Positions 1 through 57,480 of a DNA stretch of 64,000 nucleotides are shown here, in pieces. The notes below the pieces were generated by a model. The model was given only the letters and a program-made list of their open reading frames with translations. It was not told the DNA's origin and did not search any database. The stretch spans positions 38,656,798-38,720,797 of the forward strand of contig OY747705.1 of NCBI GenBank assembly GCA_963556495.2, given 5' to 3'. The DNA comes from Valencia hispanica (lineage: Eukaryota; Chordata; Actinopteri; Cyprinodontiformes; Valenciidae). The position numbers and the translations under genes are program-made. The number at the start of each line of letters is the position of its first letter. The first letter of the stretch is position 1.

Positions 1-955
1 TAATCTGGAGAAATTGCACCCCACGCTTCTAGAAGCAGCTCCCACAATTTGGATTGGTTGGATGGGCACTTCTTGCGTACCATACGGTCAAGCTGCTCCC
101 ACAACAGCTCAATGGGGTTCAAATCTGGTGACTGCGCTGGCCACTCCATTACCGATAGAATACCAGCTGCCTGCTTCTTCTGTAAATAGTTCTTGCACAA
201 TTTGGAGGTGTGTTTTGGGTCATTGTCCTGTTGTAGGATGAAATTGGCTCCAATCAAGCGCTGTCCACTGGGTATGGCATGGCGTTGCAAAATGGAGTGA
301 TAGCCTTCCTTATTCAGAATCCCTTTTACCCTGTACAAATCTCCCACCTTACCAGCACCAAAGCAACCCCAGACCATCACATTACCTCCACCATGCTTAA
401 CAGGTGGCGTCAGGCATTCTTCCAGCATCTTTTCAGTTGTTCTGCGTCTCACAAACGTTCTTCTTTGTGATCCAAACACCTCAAACTTGGATTCATCCAT
501 CCACAACACTTTTTTCCAGTCTTCCTCTGTCCAATGTCTGTGTTCTTTTGCCCATCTTAATCTTTTTCTTTTATTGGCCAGTCTCAGATATGGCTTTTTC
601 TTTGCCACTCTGCCCTGAAGCCCAGAATCCCGCAGCCGCCTCTTCACTGTAGATGTTGACACTGGTGTTTGCGGGTACTATTTAATGAAGATGCCAGTTG
701 GGGACCTGTGAGGCGTCTGTTTCTCAAACTAGAGACTCTAATGTACTTATCTTCTTGCTCAGTTGTGCAACGCGGCCTCCCACTTCCTTTTCTACTCTGG
801 TTAGAGCCTGTTTGTGCTGTCCTCTGAAGGGAGTAGTACACACCGTTGTAGGAAATCTTCCATTTCTTAGCAATTTCTCACATGGAATAGCCTTCATTTC
901 TAAGAACAAGAATAGACTGTCGAGTTTCAGATGAAAGTTCTCTTTTTCTGGCCAT
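1..955 (-). pseudogene. Tc1-type transposase, broken
   Basis: On the minus strand the frame opens at ATG 955-953 with MARKRELSSETR, the N-terminal helix-turn-helix region of Tc1 transposases, followed by a paired-like DNA-binding segment and a GRPR hook (SGRPRCTTEQE). An in-frame TGA lies near 878-880, and the frame shifts near 670-690 after the NSTRK segment. The remainder, covering the DDE catalytic domain, continues in other frames to position 1 and off the window. It cannot encode an active enzyme. Confidence 0.85.
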
Positions 956-1367
956 TTTGAGCGTTTAATTGACCCCACAAATGTGATGCTCCAGAAACTC
1001 AATCTGCTCAAAGGAAGGTCAGTTTTGTAGCTTCTGTACCGAGCTAAACTGTTTTCAGATGTGTGAACATGATTGCACAAGGGTTTTCTAATCATCAATT
1101 AGCCTTCTGAGCCAATGAGCAAACACATTGTACCATTAGAACACTGGAGTGATAGTTGCTGGAAATGGGCCTCTATACACCTATGTAGATATTGCACCAA
1201 AAACCAGACATTTGCAGCTAGAATAGTCATTTACCACATTAGCAATGTATAGAGTGTATTTCTTTAAAGTTAAGACTAGTTTAAAGTTATCTTCATTGAA
1301 AAGTACAGTGCTTTTCCTTCAAAAATAAGGACATTTCAATGTGACCCCAAACTTTTGAACGGTAGTG
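1..1367 (-). mobile_element. Tc1/mariner-type transposon, left-truncated by window edge
   Basis: The right end carries the terminal inverted repeat common in teleost Tc1 elements (on the reverse strand it begins CACTACCGTTCAAAAGTTTG) and abuts a TA dinucleotide at 1368-1369, the expected Tc1 target duplication. Inside, read on the minus strand, is a broken transposase gene. The other end lies left of the window. The sequence is mildly decayed and looks younger than the element it sits in (1370-2720). Confidence 0.9.
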
Positions 1368-1369
1368 TA

Positions 1370-2720
1370 GATTTGTGACACAGAGTGAAATATTTCCATC
1401 ATGTATTTCTCTTAATACTGATGATTATTACTTCTAATGAAAACCCAAAATTCAGTTTAGAAGAAAACGAGTAAATTACAGGAGACCAATAAAAAAAAGA
1501 TCTTTAGTACCGAAGTATCATCCTATACAAACTATGTTTATGTCTACAGTATTTGCTCTCAGTACTTGGCTGGAGCTCCCTTTGTATGAATTACTGCATC
1601 AGTGTGGCATGGAGGTGATCCGCCTGTGGTTCTGCTGAAGTGTTAAGGAAATTTATGTTGCCTTAATAGTGGCCTTCAGCTTGTATATGTTGTTGGCTCT
1701 GGTGTTTCACATCTTCTTTTTGATGATTCTCCATAGATTTCCTATGTGATTTAGCTCAGGTGAGTTTGCTGGTCAATCAGGTTTAGTGATGTCAAGGTCA
1801 TTAAAGCAGGTTTTAGAACTGTTAAGTCCTGTTGGAATATTAAATGAAGCTTGCCAGTAGGGAAAAGCATGAAGGAGTCTAACATCTCCCAGACAGCTGC
1901 ACTGACTTTGGACTTGATGAAAAACAATATACAAACACCAGCAGATGATAAGGCTCCAGAAAACTACACTTACTGAGGGAACTTCACACTGCAGCTCAAA
2001 TAACTTGGATTCTGTGTCTCTGCACTCCTCCTCCAGGCTTATTGACATTTATTTCCAAATGAACTGCAAAAATATGTCCATATTTGTATCACAGATGGTC
2101 CAGTTATTTTTCTCATTATCTCATTAAGGTGTCTCGGACTTTCTCTCTGGTTCAGGAGTGGGTTCATGCAACAGTTGTTGGCAACATTCTGGACATGTGC
2201 ATCTGCATCTCAATAAACTAGTATATTATTCAAACATTCAATTGTTTCAGTAACTCAATTCATTAAATGCCACACATTATATGGCTAAATTACACAAACA
2301 GTGATGTCTTCTAGCCTTCATTTTTGTTAATTATTTTCTGCTCACAGCATATAAAAACAACATTTAAGATTAAGATATTACATCCGAACAATAAAAAATA
2401 CATACTTCATACATACATGTGGGCTTAATGAAGAGTGTTTAATACCTGCTTAAAGTTTACTTTTATACTTTTAATGCCAAACTCTCAACCACACTTTTAA
2501 ATTGACTTTTGCTCACAATTCCTTCAAGGCTTCAATTATTCCCTCTTTTTCCACTTTTTCCTTCTACTCAACCCTCCATTAATAGGCTTGGATACACAAC
2601 TGTGTAAACAGCCAGATTCTTTAGCAACGATCTTTTGTGCCCCACCCTCATTGTTGAGGGTGTGAATGACAGTTTGGTGGACAACTGATAAGTGCAGTGA
2701 CAAATTATTTTTAATTTTCT
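1370..2720 (-). mobile_element. Older Tc1-type transposon, nested host of the first element
   Basis: This degraded element belongs to the teleost/amphibian Tc1 family whose ends resemble GCATCTCAATAAATTAG. Recognisable minus-strand parts run from the subterminal region (1380-1500) through the C-terminal transposase part (1560-2050) to the N-terminal part (2500-2700). Its left terminal repeat is cut by the element at 1-1367, so the younger copy inserted at a TA inside it. A stretch at about 2205-2440 carries another terminal-repeat-like start (GCATCTCAATAAACTAG at 2213) and looks like a further short insertion. No frame is intact. Confidence 0.75.
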
Positions 2721-2739
2721 GAAAAACCTAATTTAGGGC

Positions 2740-2960
2740 TTTGATCCATAATTACAAGCATCTGCTGAGTTGTACAGATGTCAGTGGCTTGATGTTGGAG
2801 GCCACCCACACATGCAAACTGACAATATGGCCTCTGTCAAACTCAGTCATGTGTTGGTTGTGCTGTGCAATGTGTCTACACTGGGGTATGACTTTCATTT
2901 CCTCTTTGTTAGATGCGCCAGAACCTGCCTGCAACATATCACTAGTTATAATTCTTCTAT
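2740..2960 (-). mobile_element. Tc1-like N-terminal transposase fragment
   Basis: The minus strand encodes TEFDRGHIVSLHV, resembling the first helix of Tc1/mariner transposases (FDRG.IV.LH). A related segment (QFDRGHIVG) occurs at 47330-47740. The fragment is short and weakly supported. Confidence 0.45.
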
Positions 2961-3412
2961 ACTATATACTTTCTGGTGCCTGTTGTAGACACTCAGTGGC
3001 TAACGAATAAAAAATGTTGGATTGCATAAGAACTAGATTACGTCTAATATTGTTCAACTCTTCATTGTGCCTTATTTGATCTTTAATTGTTTTTGTCAGT
3101 GACTGTAAAGCAAAAGCGTAGTGAACAGTAGTTCAATATCTTAGTAATACATAACTCTCCCAGCACTGTAACACTTATTGATATGGACGAATAGAGGTTT
3201 GCTTAGCAAAAGGGTGATAAGAGATGCAATACTCAAGGCATGAAGGGGATATATATATATTTTTTTTACATTTTGTGGATCATTTGTAAACTTGTCAAAG
3301 CCATTGACTCTATAAATTTTTTTCTGTAATAATCTACTTTTTTCAAAATTCAATTTAAAGATTTGTAATGCTATTTACTTTAAAACTGCATTGTATTATT
3401 TAAATCCCACAG
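2961..3412. other. Intron sequence, no feature seen
   Basis: AT-rich sequence between the transposon cluster and the first tensin exon. Apart from the 3' splice site at its right end (cacag|ga), no gene or repeat was recognised. Confidence 0.5.
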
Positions 3413-49927
<46,515 letters not shown>

Positions 49928-51005
49928 TGGGAAGAGGAGCTGACCTGCAGCATAAAGAGAACCTGAATCAAGGAACAAATCCGTGTCGTGGAATCATTTC
50001 ATAATTATGGCTAACTTATGAACAGGAGTAAAAGCCAAGAAACTTTAAATCCTTACACTCTGCGCTGGATCCTGTTGGTTCTTCCTTCAAAATGATTTGT
50101 GCCTGCACTGCAGGAAACCTCCAGAGGAGGGAGCCAAGACTCTGACATCGTTGTTCTTACATTGTTGGATCTACACTTTGCAACGTAAGGTATTGCCCCA
50201 CCTTCCATCTTTGAAAAAACACTGAATATGAATGTCCAGGCAACATTTTCCAGAAAGTATTTTATAATTTAAAAGATTTAAAAAAATCTTTCTTAAAACT
50301 AGCAAACTAAAATTATATTAGTTTTTACATTGGTGACATAATAAAGGTGGATGTAGTGACCAAGTTGTCACTTTTAGGCTCATCTTAGTCAACATATCCT
50401 CAGTTTTACATTTTATCTCACAAAATCATTATTTTTTTTTCTGAAAAAATAAAAAATAAATAAAAAATCATTTTTTAAAACACTGACTAACAATACCCAA
50501 AAATATCATGCATAATCTTTTGTTTCCCACAAAGATGTGTAATTCCTAGCTATTTATATGTTTCATTCCATAGTAGTTGTGCTCAAAGCATTTCCCCCCC
50601 AGAAGGACAGAGCTACCACCCCGGCAAGAAAAATCAGAGCTATTTTGCCATATAACTTTATTGTACTTTATTGTACTTTTCATGTTTAAACAATAATTAT
50701 CATGCTATTGAAATATGCTTTTCTTATCCATTTTACAATATGCATATTTATCATGTTAAAACAAAAGTTTTTTTTTTACATTCTTAGAGTATACTATTTA
50801 TATTAAATAAACATTTATTGTAAAAATTCCAAAAGGTAGTTAGAACTAAATCTTTTATTGTTAGAAAGTAAAACCTTTCACCATTTCAGAGACACCATCA
50901 ATTGCTACATTTATAAATATCCAAAAGGGTTCAGCATGTCATAGGAGTCAAAATGGCACATTAATTTGGGCTAATTTTGGTCCAATGTTATTGCTCAGTC
51001 ATGCG

Positions 51006-51272
51006 TTAGTCCAGAGTTTTTTGTAATGGTCGTACTATCCTCTGTGTGACCACATAACCTGCCTGAAAGCAGTTTAGGTGGTGTAGTTGGTATCCATGAA
51101 GCTTTTCGTGCATCTTCAGCTGATCATTGAGAAATAGTACCACCTCAATCGGATCAGAATCACTCTTCCTTCTATACACCCCACTGTGTTTTAGGTCCCT
51201 TCTCTGTGTATATATTATTATTGCAATAGTGTCTAAGCTGCAAAATAACAGCAGAATCCCTCCAAGGCTCAA
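51006..51272 (-). pseudogene. Integrase-core transposon ORF fragment (N-terminal part)
   Basis: The minus strand reads YRRKSDSDPIEVVLFLNDQL, then HGYQLHHLNCFQAGYVVTQR and VRPLQKTLD. This matches the helical region (G-Y-x-x-x-x, then V...VR.LL..LDP) preceding the DDE integrase core in a family of fish transposon-derived integrase-like genes. The catalytic core itself is not present. The first ~25 codons are probably not part of the original protein. Superfamily not assigned. Confidence 0.6.
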
Positions 51273-52003
51273 ACCATCCTGTAGATGAGACAGTTTCCAA
51301 TTACCTGCATCGTCTTCAACTTCATTATGTTATAAGGTAAACATATACTATGTTCTAACGACAAAAGGTATCATAACTTGAAAGCCTTGTTATTCTAGCA
51401 ATATAATTTTCATATTTGTACAATATATTTTATATTGCAAGACACTTCAAAGTGTTTGTTAAAAAATGATTAAAATATGTATATTGTTATAACATGATGT
51501 TATACTGTAAATACATAAAAAGTATATTGTTCAAACAATTCAGTTTTCAAAATGTGATAGCTGTATTTTTCTTTTGCCTAAGTGGCAGGCCTACTCTTTT
51601 TGTTTCTTTTATCTTTTATAACACTGACTTTAATTTTAGACAGTGGTAAAAAAAACATTAAATCACACTAATTTGTTCCTCAGTTTGGAGAGTTTATGGC
51701 ACATAAACAGATCTGAATCTTTGACAGAGTGCAGATCTAACCACACTTTTCTGGTAACCACAGGACAATTCATTAAAATCAAAACGAGCAAAAACCATCA
51801 TCAAAAAAGCAACATGGTGGGTGCCTTGTACCTAAGATGTATTGTGTATTATAGTATTTATCCCCATTACAGATGTTTAAAAATCTTTTGGCCAGATGTT
51901 ATTCTGTGTATTAACACATACTGCACATTAGGATTTCATATATGTGTCACTTCTTTATTGTTTTACTAACATGGTTGTTTACACTGTATGTTCCTATTCT
52001 CTA

Positions 52004-52009
52004 AATAAA
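52004..52009 (+). terminator. tns3: Polyadenylation signal AATAAA
   Basis: A canonical hexamer followed within 10-30 bases by GTTTGTTTTATGTTC, a suitable GT/T-rich downstream element. The best candidate for the tns3 mRNA end, not verified. Confidence 0.5.
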
Positions 52010-52369
52010 AGTTTGTTTTATGTTCTTTTTTAGTCTGGTTCTCATTTTCTTCTTTATCTTCGAATTTTATTGAACAACAGCATCTTCTGTTATCAAGCCT
52101 TGTTAAAGGGTCTGTTCATCATTACAAACTAATGCATAAATTTAACACAATCAGGAAAAAAAATGTTTGGTAATTTTTTCTTTGTTCTAACAGTGTTTCT
52201 TCCTAATCTTTTAGTGATGGGGAGCCTGCTTATTTTTCCCCAATAGTTCCACATTTGTAAAGAAAAGTCATCTGTGGAGCATTGTTTATAGCAGCAGAGT
52301 TAAATATGTGGGCTAAGTCAAACTAAAACTTCCCAAATCTTCCCTGCCAATGCCAAACTGTTTTTGTAC

Positions 52370-52850
52370 AGGTAGTGTCATGATGTGGGACAGCATCTCC
52401 CTTAGCGGAAATACAGGGCCAATCATCATTAAAGATAATCTCAGTTCAGAGAAATATTGAGATAATATTCAGCAACAAGTGGCAACCTTAGATCGCCGCT
52501 CTTCGTTACCAAACTCCATCTTTCAAGATGTCAATGCTCGCCCCCACAGAATGAGGTATATCAGAAACTACCTTCAAAATTCAGATGTGAAGAAGAAAGG
52601 ATGGCCTGCCTGCTGTCCTAACCACAACCCCCTTGAACACTTGTGGGATTACCTACAGTGTGCTCTTCATGGCAAAGGGACCTACACAACCACATTGGTA
52701 GAATTGTGGCAAATGCCGGTTGAGAAATGGTAGGCCAATCCACAGAACTGTGTGACCAAGCCAATGTTCAGCATGGGGAGGAGGTGGAAGGCTGCAATGC
52801 CCCCGATTGGGGCAGCAGTGACTCAATAAATTAGGGTTCATCCTGAAACA
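52370..52850 (+). mobile_element. Tc1/IS630-like transposase fragment
   Basis: The frame at 52479-52733 reads FQDVNARPHRMRYIRNYLQN and, further on, WPACCPNHNPLEHLWDYL, a decayed version of the FQQDNARPHT...WPARSPDLSPIEHVWD block of Tc1 DDE domains. Orientation +. A different family from the other Tc1 copies in the window. Confidence 0.85.
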
Positions 52851-52913
52851 GGTGGATTACCATTTGTTCTATACGTGTTCTTATGCAAGGATCATTTAGC
52901 AAGTTTATCTTAG

Positions 52914-53155
52914 AGCTGTGGCTCGATGGGTAGAGCAGTTGGCTTGTAATCGGAGGGATGTAGATTTGATTCCTGCTTCCTCTTGTCACATGTCGATGTG
53001 CCCCTGGGCTAGGCACTTGACCCCAAGTTGCCTATTGATCTGTGTATCGGTGTATAAATGTATGCACGTTTGTGAGAGTGAATGGGTGAATTTCGCTACA
53101 GTGTAAAGAGCTTTGAGAGGTCAGTCTGACAAGAAAAGTCCTATGTAAGTTCAGT
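52914..53155 (+). mobile_element. tRNA-derived SINE, copy 2
   Basis: The head is tRNA-like: GCTGTGGCTCGATGGGTAGA contains an A box (TGGCTCGATGGG-type) and GATTTGATTCCTGC a B box. The body has ATGTCGATGTGCCCCTGGGC. The tail is TGTAAAGAGCTTTGAGAGGT with TCCTATGTAAGTTCAGTCCA, the LINE-shared 3' region. Confidence 0.85.
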
Positions 53156-53870
53156 CCATTTAGATTTAAGGTTAACAGTAGCAGTGAATTCAAAATCAAA
53201 AATGTAAAATGTTTTAAGGGCTAAAGGAGCATATTCAAATGTAAACTATAAAAATAATTAATTTAACTTCAACTTTAAATATTTTTGGAGTTGAAAATAT
53301 CCGAGAATAATAAAATGTTTTTAAATCTCTGGTTAGTTGTGAGTAAACTTTATTTTATTTTTTTAATTAAGTGCTGTAGTTTACAAATTTACCAATAGAT
53401 GGCAGTAAGAAGCCACCGTTTGATTATACCAAAATAACAACTGTAATGTATTAAACTTTTTTTTCTTGGTTTGTAGTTTACAGCCACAATGGAATAATAG
53501 CAGGCAGCAGCAGTATGAGAATCAGGGGGAACCTGCAAGTGCACAGAGAGCCCCAACCTCCCAGACACAGGGTTTCCATGTTGTGTGTGTGACTGATAAA
53601 GAGAATCTTCTAGAGTGTATATGACAGATGATGGGGGTTGGGAGTTAAACACCCGATGCATCTTGCAGGTGCCCTGCAGATTGACTGATGGGATGTCTGT
53701 CCCCAAATCATCAGATAGCGACTCTGAATGAAGCTTTTTTTCAGGATCCTGGTCTCTGGTGCACCAGGGATCTGGAAGTCGGACAGAGATGTGGGGATAC
53801 ATTGCTATCCTCCAGTCCTGCCTGCCCTTCAGGGGACAGCATGGACAAGGGGGGTAGCGTAGCAGTGATG

Positions 53871-53897
53871 GTGTGTGTGTGTGTGTGTGTGTGTGTG
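53871..53897. repeat. (GT)n microsatellite
   Basis: An uninterrupted GT run of about 13 units. Confidence 0.95.
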
Positions 53898-54483
53898 GGC
53901 ACATGAGAGGTGGGGGAAGCTTTCGTTGCTGGATGACCTCACTATTACGGGACACTTTCCCACAGCCTGCACACAAAGAAGGCCGTCAAAAGGTAAAAAG
54001 AATGGGAAAGAATAGAAATTTAACACAGTGTGTAAAAGAAGGAAGAGCAGTCAGAGGATGGGAAAGAGGTTGTTTCGGAGGGGGAGTCGTGTTGCCTTTA
54101 CAGGGTTCAGAGATTTTTGGGGTTGATAGAGGTTCTGCCTCAGTCCCCCTCACACAGCCTCAGTCTTTCTTCAATCTGCTGAGTCACCTATAGCCATTTT
54201 CTGCACCTAGCTCCGTTTGAACTTCCTGTCAGACAGGGAACCAGCACCTGGTGGCAAGGTGGTTTTCACAGCCACCAGCCAGAGCTCCTGGACAACATCA
54301 CATTCCTGGCATTACTCGCTGCGAATGCTGTTTGGAATTCAAAGGCCAGCTTCCGCTTGGGAATGCCTCCCTCACAGAGTCCCTCTCAGCCTCTGATCCC
54401 TGGTCTCCTCTCACTTTATTTGAGTTAGCTATTTAAAGCCCGTGCTAAGTATGCTGCTGGCTGTAAGATGGGGCGGGGGAGCA

Positions 54484-54508
54484 AACACACACACACACAC
54501 ACACACAC
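54484..54508. repeat. (CA)n microsatellite
   Basis: An uninterrupted CA run of about 12 units. Confidence 0.95.
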
Positions 54509-54802
54509 TCCGACTCACACGCTAAAACCACAACGACCCACAAATAATCCCACTCCTATTTCTAAATTAGTGGGCTGAAGGGGGACAGTGCCTGCAGGGC
54601 TGCCTGAAAAAAAAAGATAAACCTTTAGTTTTCATGTATGTATGCTTAAAATAAAAAGCTGATCAGAGCAAAACTCAAGCAACATCTCAAAATATTTACT
54701 CTTGGACAGTCCTAAAATTTAGCAATGATAAAAAAAAAATCAGAGGAACTGCAATATTTACCAGCTTCAAAAGCAGCAGTGATGATTTAATAAGCTTTTG
54801 TT

Positions 54803-55214
54803 TTGCCATTTCGCCTCGTTCACTCAGATCTTCATCTTCCCTTCTTCTGTCGGTTCCCGATACTCGTCTTAGTACAATGGGGGGCAGAGCCTTTAGTTAC
54901 TCTGCCCCGAAACTTTGGAACTCTCTCCCTCCTGATATCTGTTACATTGACTCTCTCTCCACTTTCAAATCGCAACTCAAACTCATCTGTTTCGGTTGGC
55001 TTACTTGACATAACTGTTCTCTTGGTTGCCGCTCACTCTTTAAAAGCACGTTATTTTTTATTATTAATTGTAGTTTTACCTGCTTTACCTGCTTGTGTTT
55101 TAATTGTGCTGTTTTACTTGCCTTCTTAATTGTGTTTTACATTGTTATTCTTTGTTAAGTGTCCTTGAGAGTCTTGAAAGGTGCTTCAAATTAAATGTAT
55201 TATTATTATTATTT
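54803..55214 (+). mobile_element. L2/Rex1-like LINE 3' end
   Basis: Around 54870 the translation reads TMGGRAFSYSAPKLWNSLPP and then FKSQLKLICF, the conserved C-terminal tail of fish L2/Rex1-type ORF2 proteins. The 3' UTR ends in TTAAATG followed by a TATTATTATTATTATT repeat (55198-55214). Confidence 0.8.
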
Positions 55215-55530
55215 TGACACTTAAAACTGTTGCCAGTTCTTACGCATGGTAATTTCTGAAGTAATTTCCATAGTGCATTTTCAATGCACAAAAGTTTTTA
55301 GGAACAAGAGTAGTTTTATGGGAACAATTTTTCATGAATCAATAGTGGGTTCCTAAAAATGTTATTTTCAAAAACTAATTTCTCATAACTTTAAGTTCCA
55401 AGGCCGTTTTCTTTATTGCATCCCCATTGCGGGATCCAAAACTGAGCCATTTATGTACATACTTCCCCTAACGCTAACTGGCTCCTTCTCCCGCAGGTGT
55501 GCTGCTGCATTCTGGGAACACAAATCTCCA

Positions 55531-57480
55531 CCAACCACAACCATAGACTGTGTATAAAAGATGGCCGGAGCCTCCGTGACGTCACCCGTAGGTTTCTGAA
55601 GAACTGAAGTGAAGCCAAGTGAGCGGTTCCCACCATCGCCATCTTTGCCGTATCTCATCATGCCCGGAAAATACAAAAAAGTGGACAAAGAGGTGGAGCT
55701 AAGAGTGGAGCTGTGAGGGTGCGACGGATGATTGACATCCATCAAACTCTGAGCCCATATAGCTACGAGCTAACTGAGCTAACCCGGAGCTAACTGAAGC
55801 TAATGGAGTTTGGCTGGTGCTTTTAGCCAGAAAAATGCAGTTAACTAGGCAGATTAAATAATTTGGTCAAATAAAACCATGAAGACTTGTTGGTCCATAA
55901 ATGTCACTAAAACTATGTGAATTTTAATTAAAACAAGTTTTATAGGTGCCCCGCCACACGTATTTTATTACTTTTGTGGTAATTTCTGAAGTTTACCATG
56001 GACTCTGTAACATTTTGTGTGGACAAAATGCCTTGGTTACCTTGTTTCAAGCCATTCTAGCTTCTAGCATTAAAGCCTGCAGGAAAACCAGCTTGATTTG
56101 CGCCAGTTCTCATTAATATTCAATCAGCCTAGCTGCTTGACTCCGATTGGCTAATCGCTAGCATATGAGAGCATGGTTATTCCTTCACCCAGCGTAACAA
56201 GTAGGCTAGAGGAACTTTGTTTACCATCTTCTGGAATGGCGGCAGAAATGGCTTCTTCGGGTATAGGCGAGGGGGCCCTTTGAACATTTTGTGCCCAGGG
56301 GCCTCTGCTAACATAATCCGGCCCTGTTTGTGTCGGTTTCCTCCATAACATGACAGCTTGGCAACAGCTGTTATCAAATAATTTTAGCTTTATGGCATGA
56401 ACTTAGCTTGGCTAGCGAGTCCTAGCATTGTCCAAATTAAAATAAAACCTGCTAAGCTAGCGAGTGCATTAAACCTGTATAACATGGCATTTTCTTGAGT
56501 TAACAATAGAGTTTTACTTACACACTGTGCACTGGCTGTAGACTGACGCGATGGTACTGCTCCAGGCTTCAACCGCAAACGTGTCGCGAAGCCTTTGCTG
56601 TACTCCCCAAAGTTGACGAAGTCTCCCTCTTCAAATGTGTTGAACAGATAACTAAATTCGTATGATCCTGTTGTGGCATTGTTCCAAAAATGAACTGAAG
56701 CCATTTCATCCTCAACTCAGGGTTCTTGGGCAACATGTGCATTGTTTAACTTCTATTCTTGCATAGGGCACAAGCCCGTTGACGTTCAGCCATCTTTGCT
56801 GTATATGAAAACTCACTGAACTACACAAATTCTGTGGGCGTGTCTCAAGTGGGAGAGCTCCTGAGTAGTAATGAATAACGAATCACTTCCACGTCAAACT
56901 GCAGAGCTTTTCTAATTGGCCTAATTTCCCCGCTTATTTTATTTATTGGCTGGAGCTGACAGAGGATGTAGTAGTTCATTTTCACATTCACAACATAACA
57001 CAAACTCGTATGGACCTAGCACATTTGAAAAAATACAAGTAAAAATGGTTTTGTGTGTCAGGGCACCTTTAATAAACAATATGTAAAGTGAAGAAGAAAT
57101 GTGATCATTTCAACCCATTTTTGACCAAGCAGCGTTATCTTAAATGCACAGCAGAAATATAATTTTACTTACCAGAAAAAATGGATCAGAGACTTCTTGG
57201 ACGGTCTGTGAGTACAATCATTACCACAGGAAGCTATCTTTATCTAATAAGTGCACGATTAACATCCTAACACTAAAAAACATTGCGGGCGCAACTGCTG
57301 GTCAAGTTCAGAGAAATTAAATGGCCCTAGACTTTTAACGTGAAGCCAAGGCTGAAGGCCTTCCCTGGAGCAAGCATAAGGGGGCAAGCTGTTAACCACC
57401 AGCGCTAGTCCTGACGGCTCATCTAAGTCCTGACAATCAAAAGGACACGCCCCTTATTATCTATAATTTCAAGCTTAAAT
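55531..57480. mobile_element. Outer repeat interrupted by a DNA transposon
   Basis: The left part (55540-55930) begins CATAGACTGTGTATAAAAGA and contains GTGACGTCACCCGTAGG, landmarks of an abundant teleost repeat. A second transposon is inserted at 55935-57078. Sequence to about 57480 may be the right part of the outer repeat, but its right boundary was not identified. Confidence 0.5.
55935..57078 (-). mobile_element. DNA transposon with AGGTGCCC terminal repeats
   Basis: Inverted termini: left AGGTGCCCCGCCACACG, right (reverse strand) AGGTGCCCTGACACACA. Length about 1.1 kb. On the minus strand an exon-like frame (56704-56390) starts MASVHFWNNATTGSYEFSYL and meets a good donor (GTAAGT) after about 60 codons. 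A second open stretch is at 56351-56151. No catalytic domain was seen. The target duplication is unclear. Confidence 0.6.

Larger units (their letters stand above)
49928..52022 (+). other. tns3: Probable tns3 3' UTR
   Basis: No further tensin exon is needed after the stop. About 2.1 kb of AT-rich sequence leads to AATAAA at 52004 followed by a GT/T-rich stretch. Earlier AATAAA strings (for example near 50447 and 50802) could be used instead, so the true end is uncertain. An antisense integrase-like fragment lies inside (51006-51272). Confidence 0.5.
53160..54800. other. Intergenic sequence with two microsatellites
   Basis: 53389-54450 is less AT-rich and free of recognised transposons. It may include conserved non-coding sequence but carries no supported gene. 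GT and CA runs are listed separately. 54510-54800 shows nothing. Confidence 0.5.

Noticed and set aside
50114..50188. Candidate last tns3 exon ending in TAA
   Set aside because: The read-through of the previous exon gives [12 protein letters not shown], matching the known tensin-3 C-terminus, so it is not the main final exon. Kept only as a possible alternative.
51643..51969. 108-codon + strand ORF
   Set aside because: AT-rich UTR-like sequence; the peptide matches no family I recognise.
52914..52990. Functional tRNA gene
   Set aside because: Only the A and B box-like head of a SINE; no cloverleaf closes, and the SINE body follows.
53389..53976. 195-codon minus-strand ORF
   Set aside because: It runs through a CA/GT microsatellite (HTHTHTHT), has no recognisable domain and no splice or conservation support.
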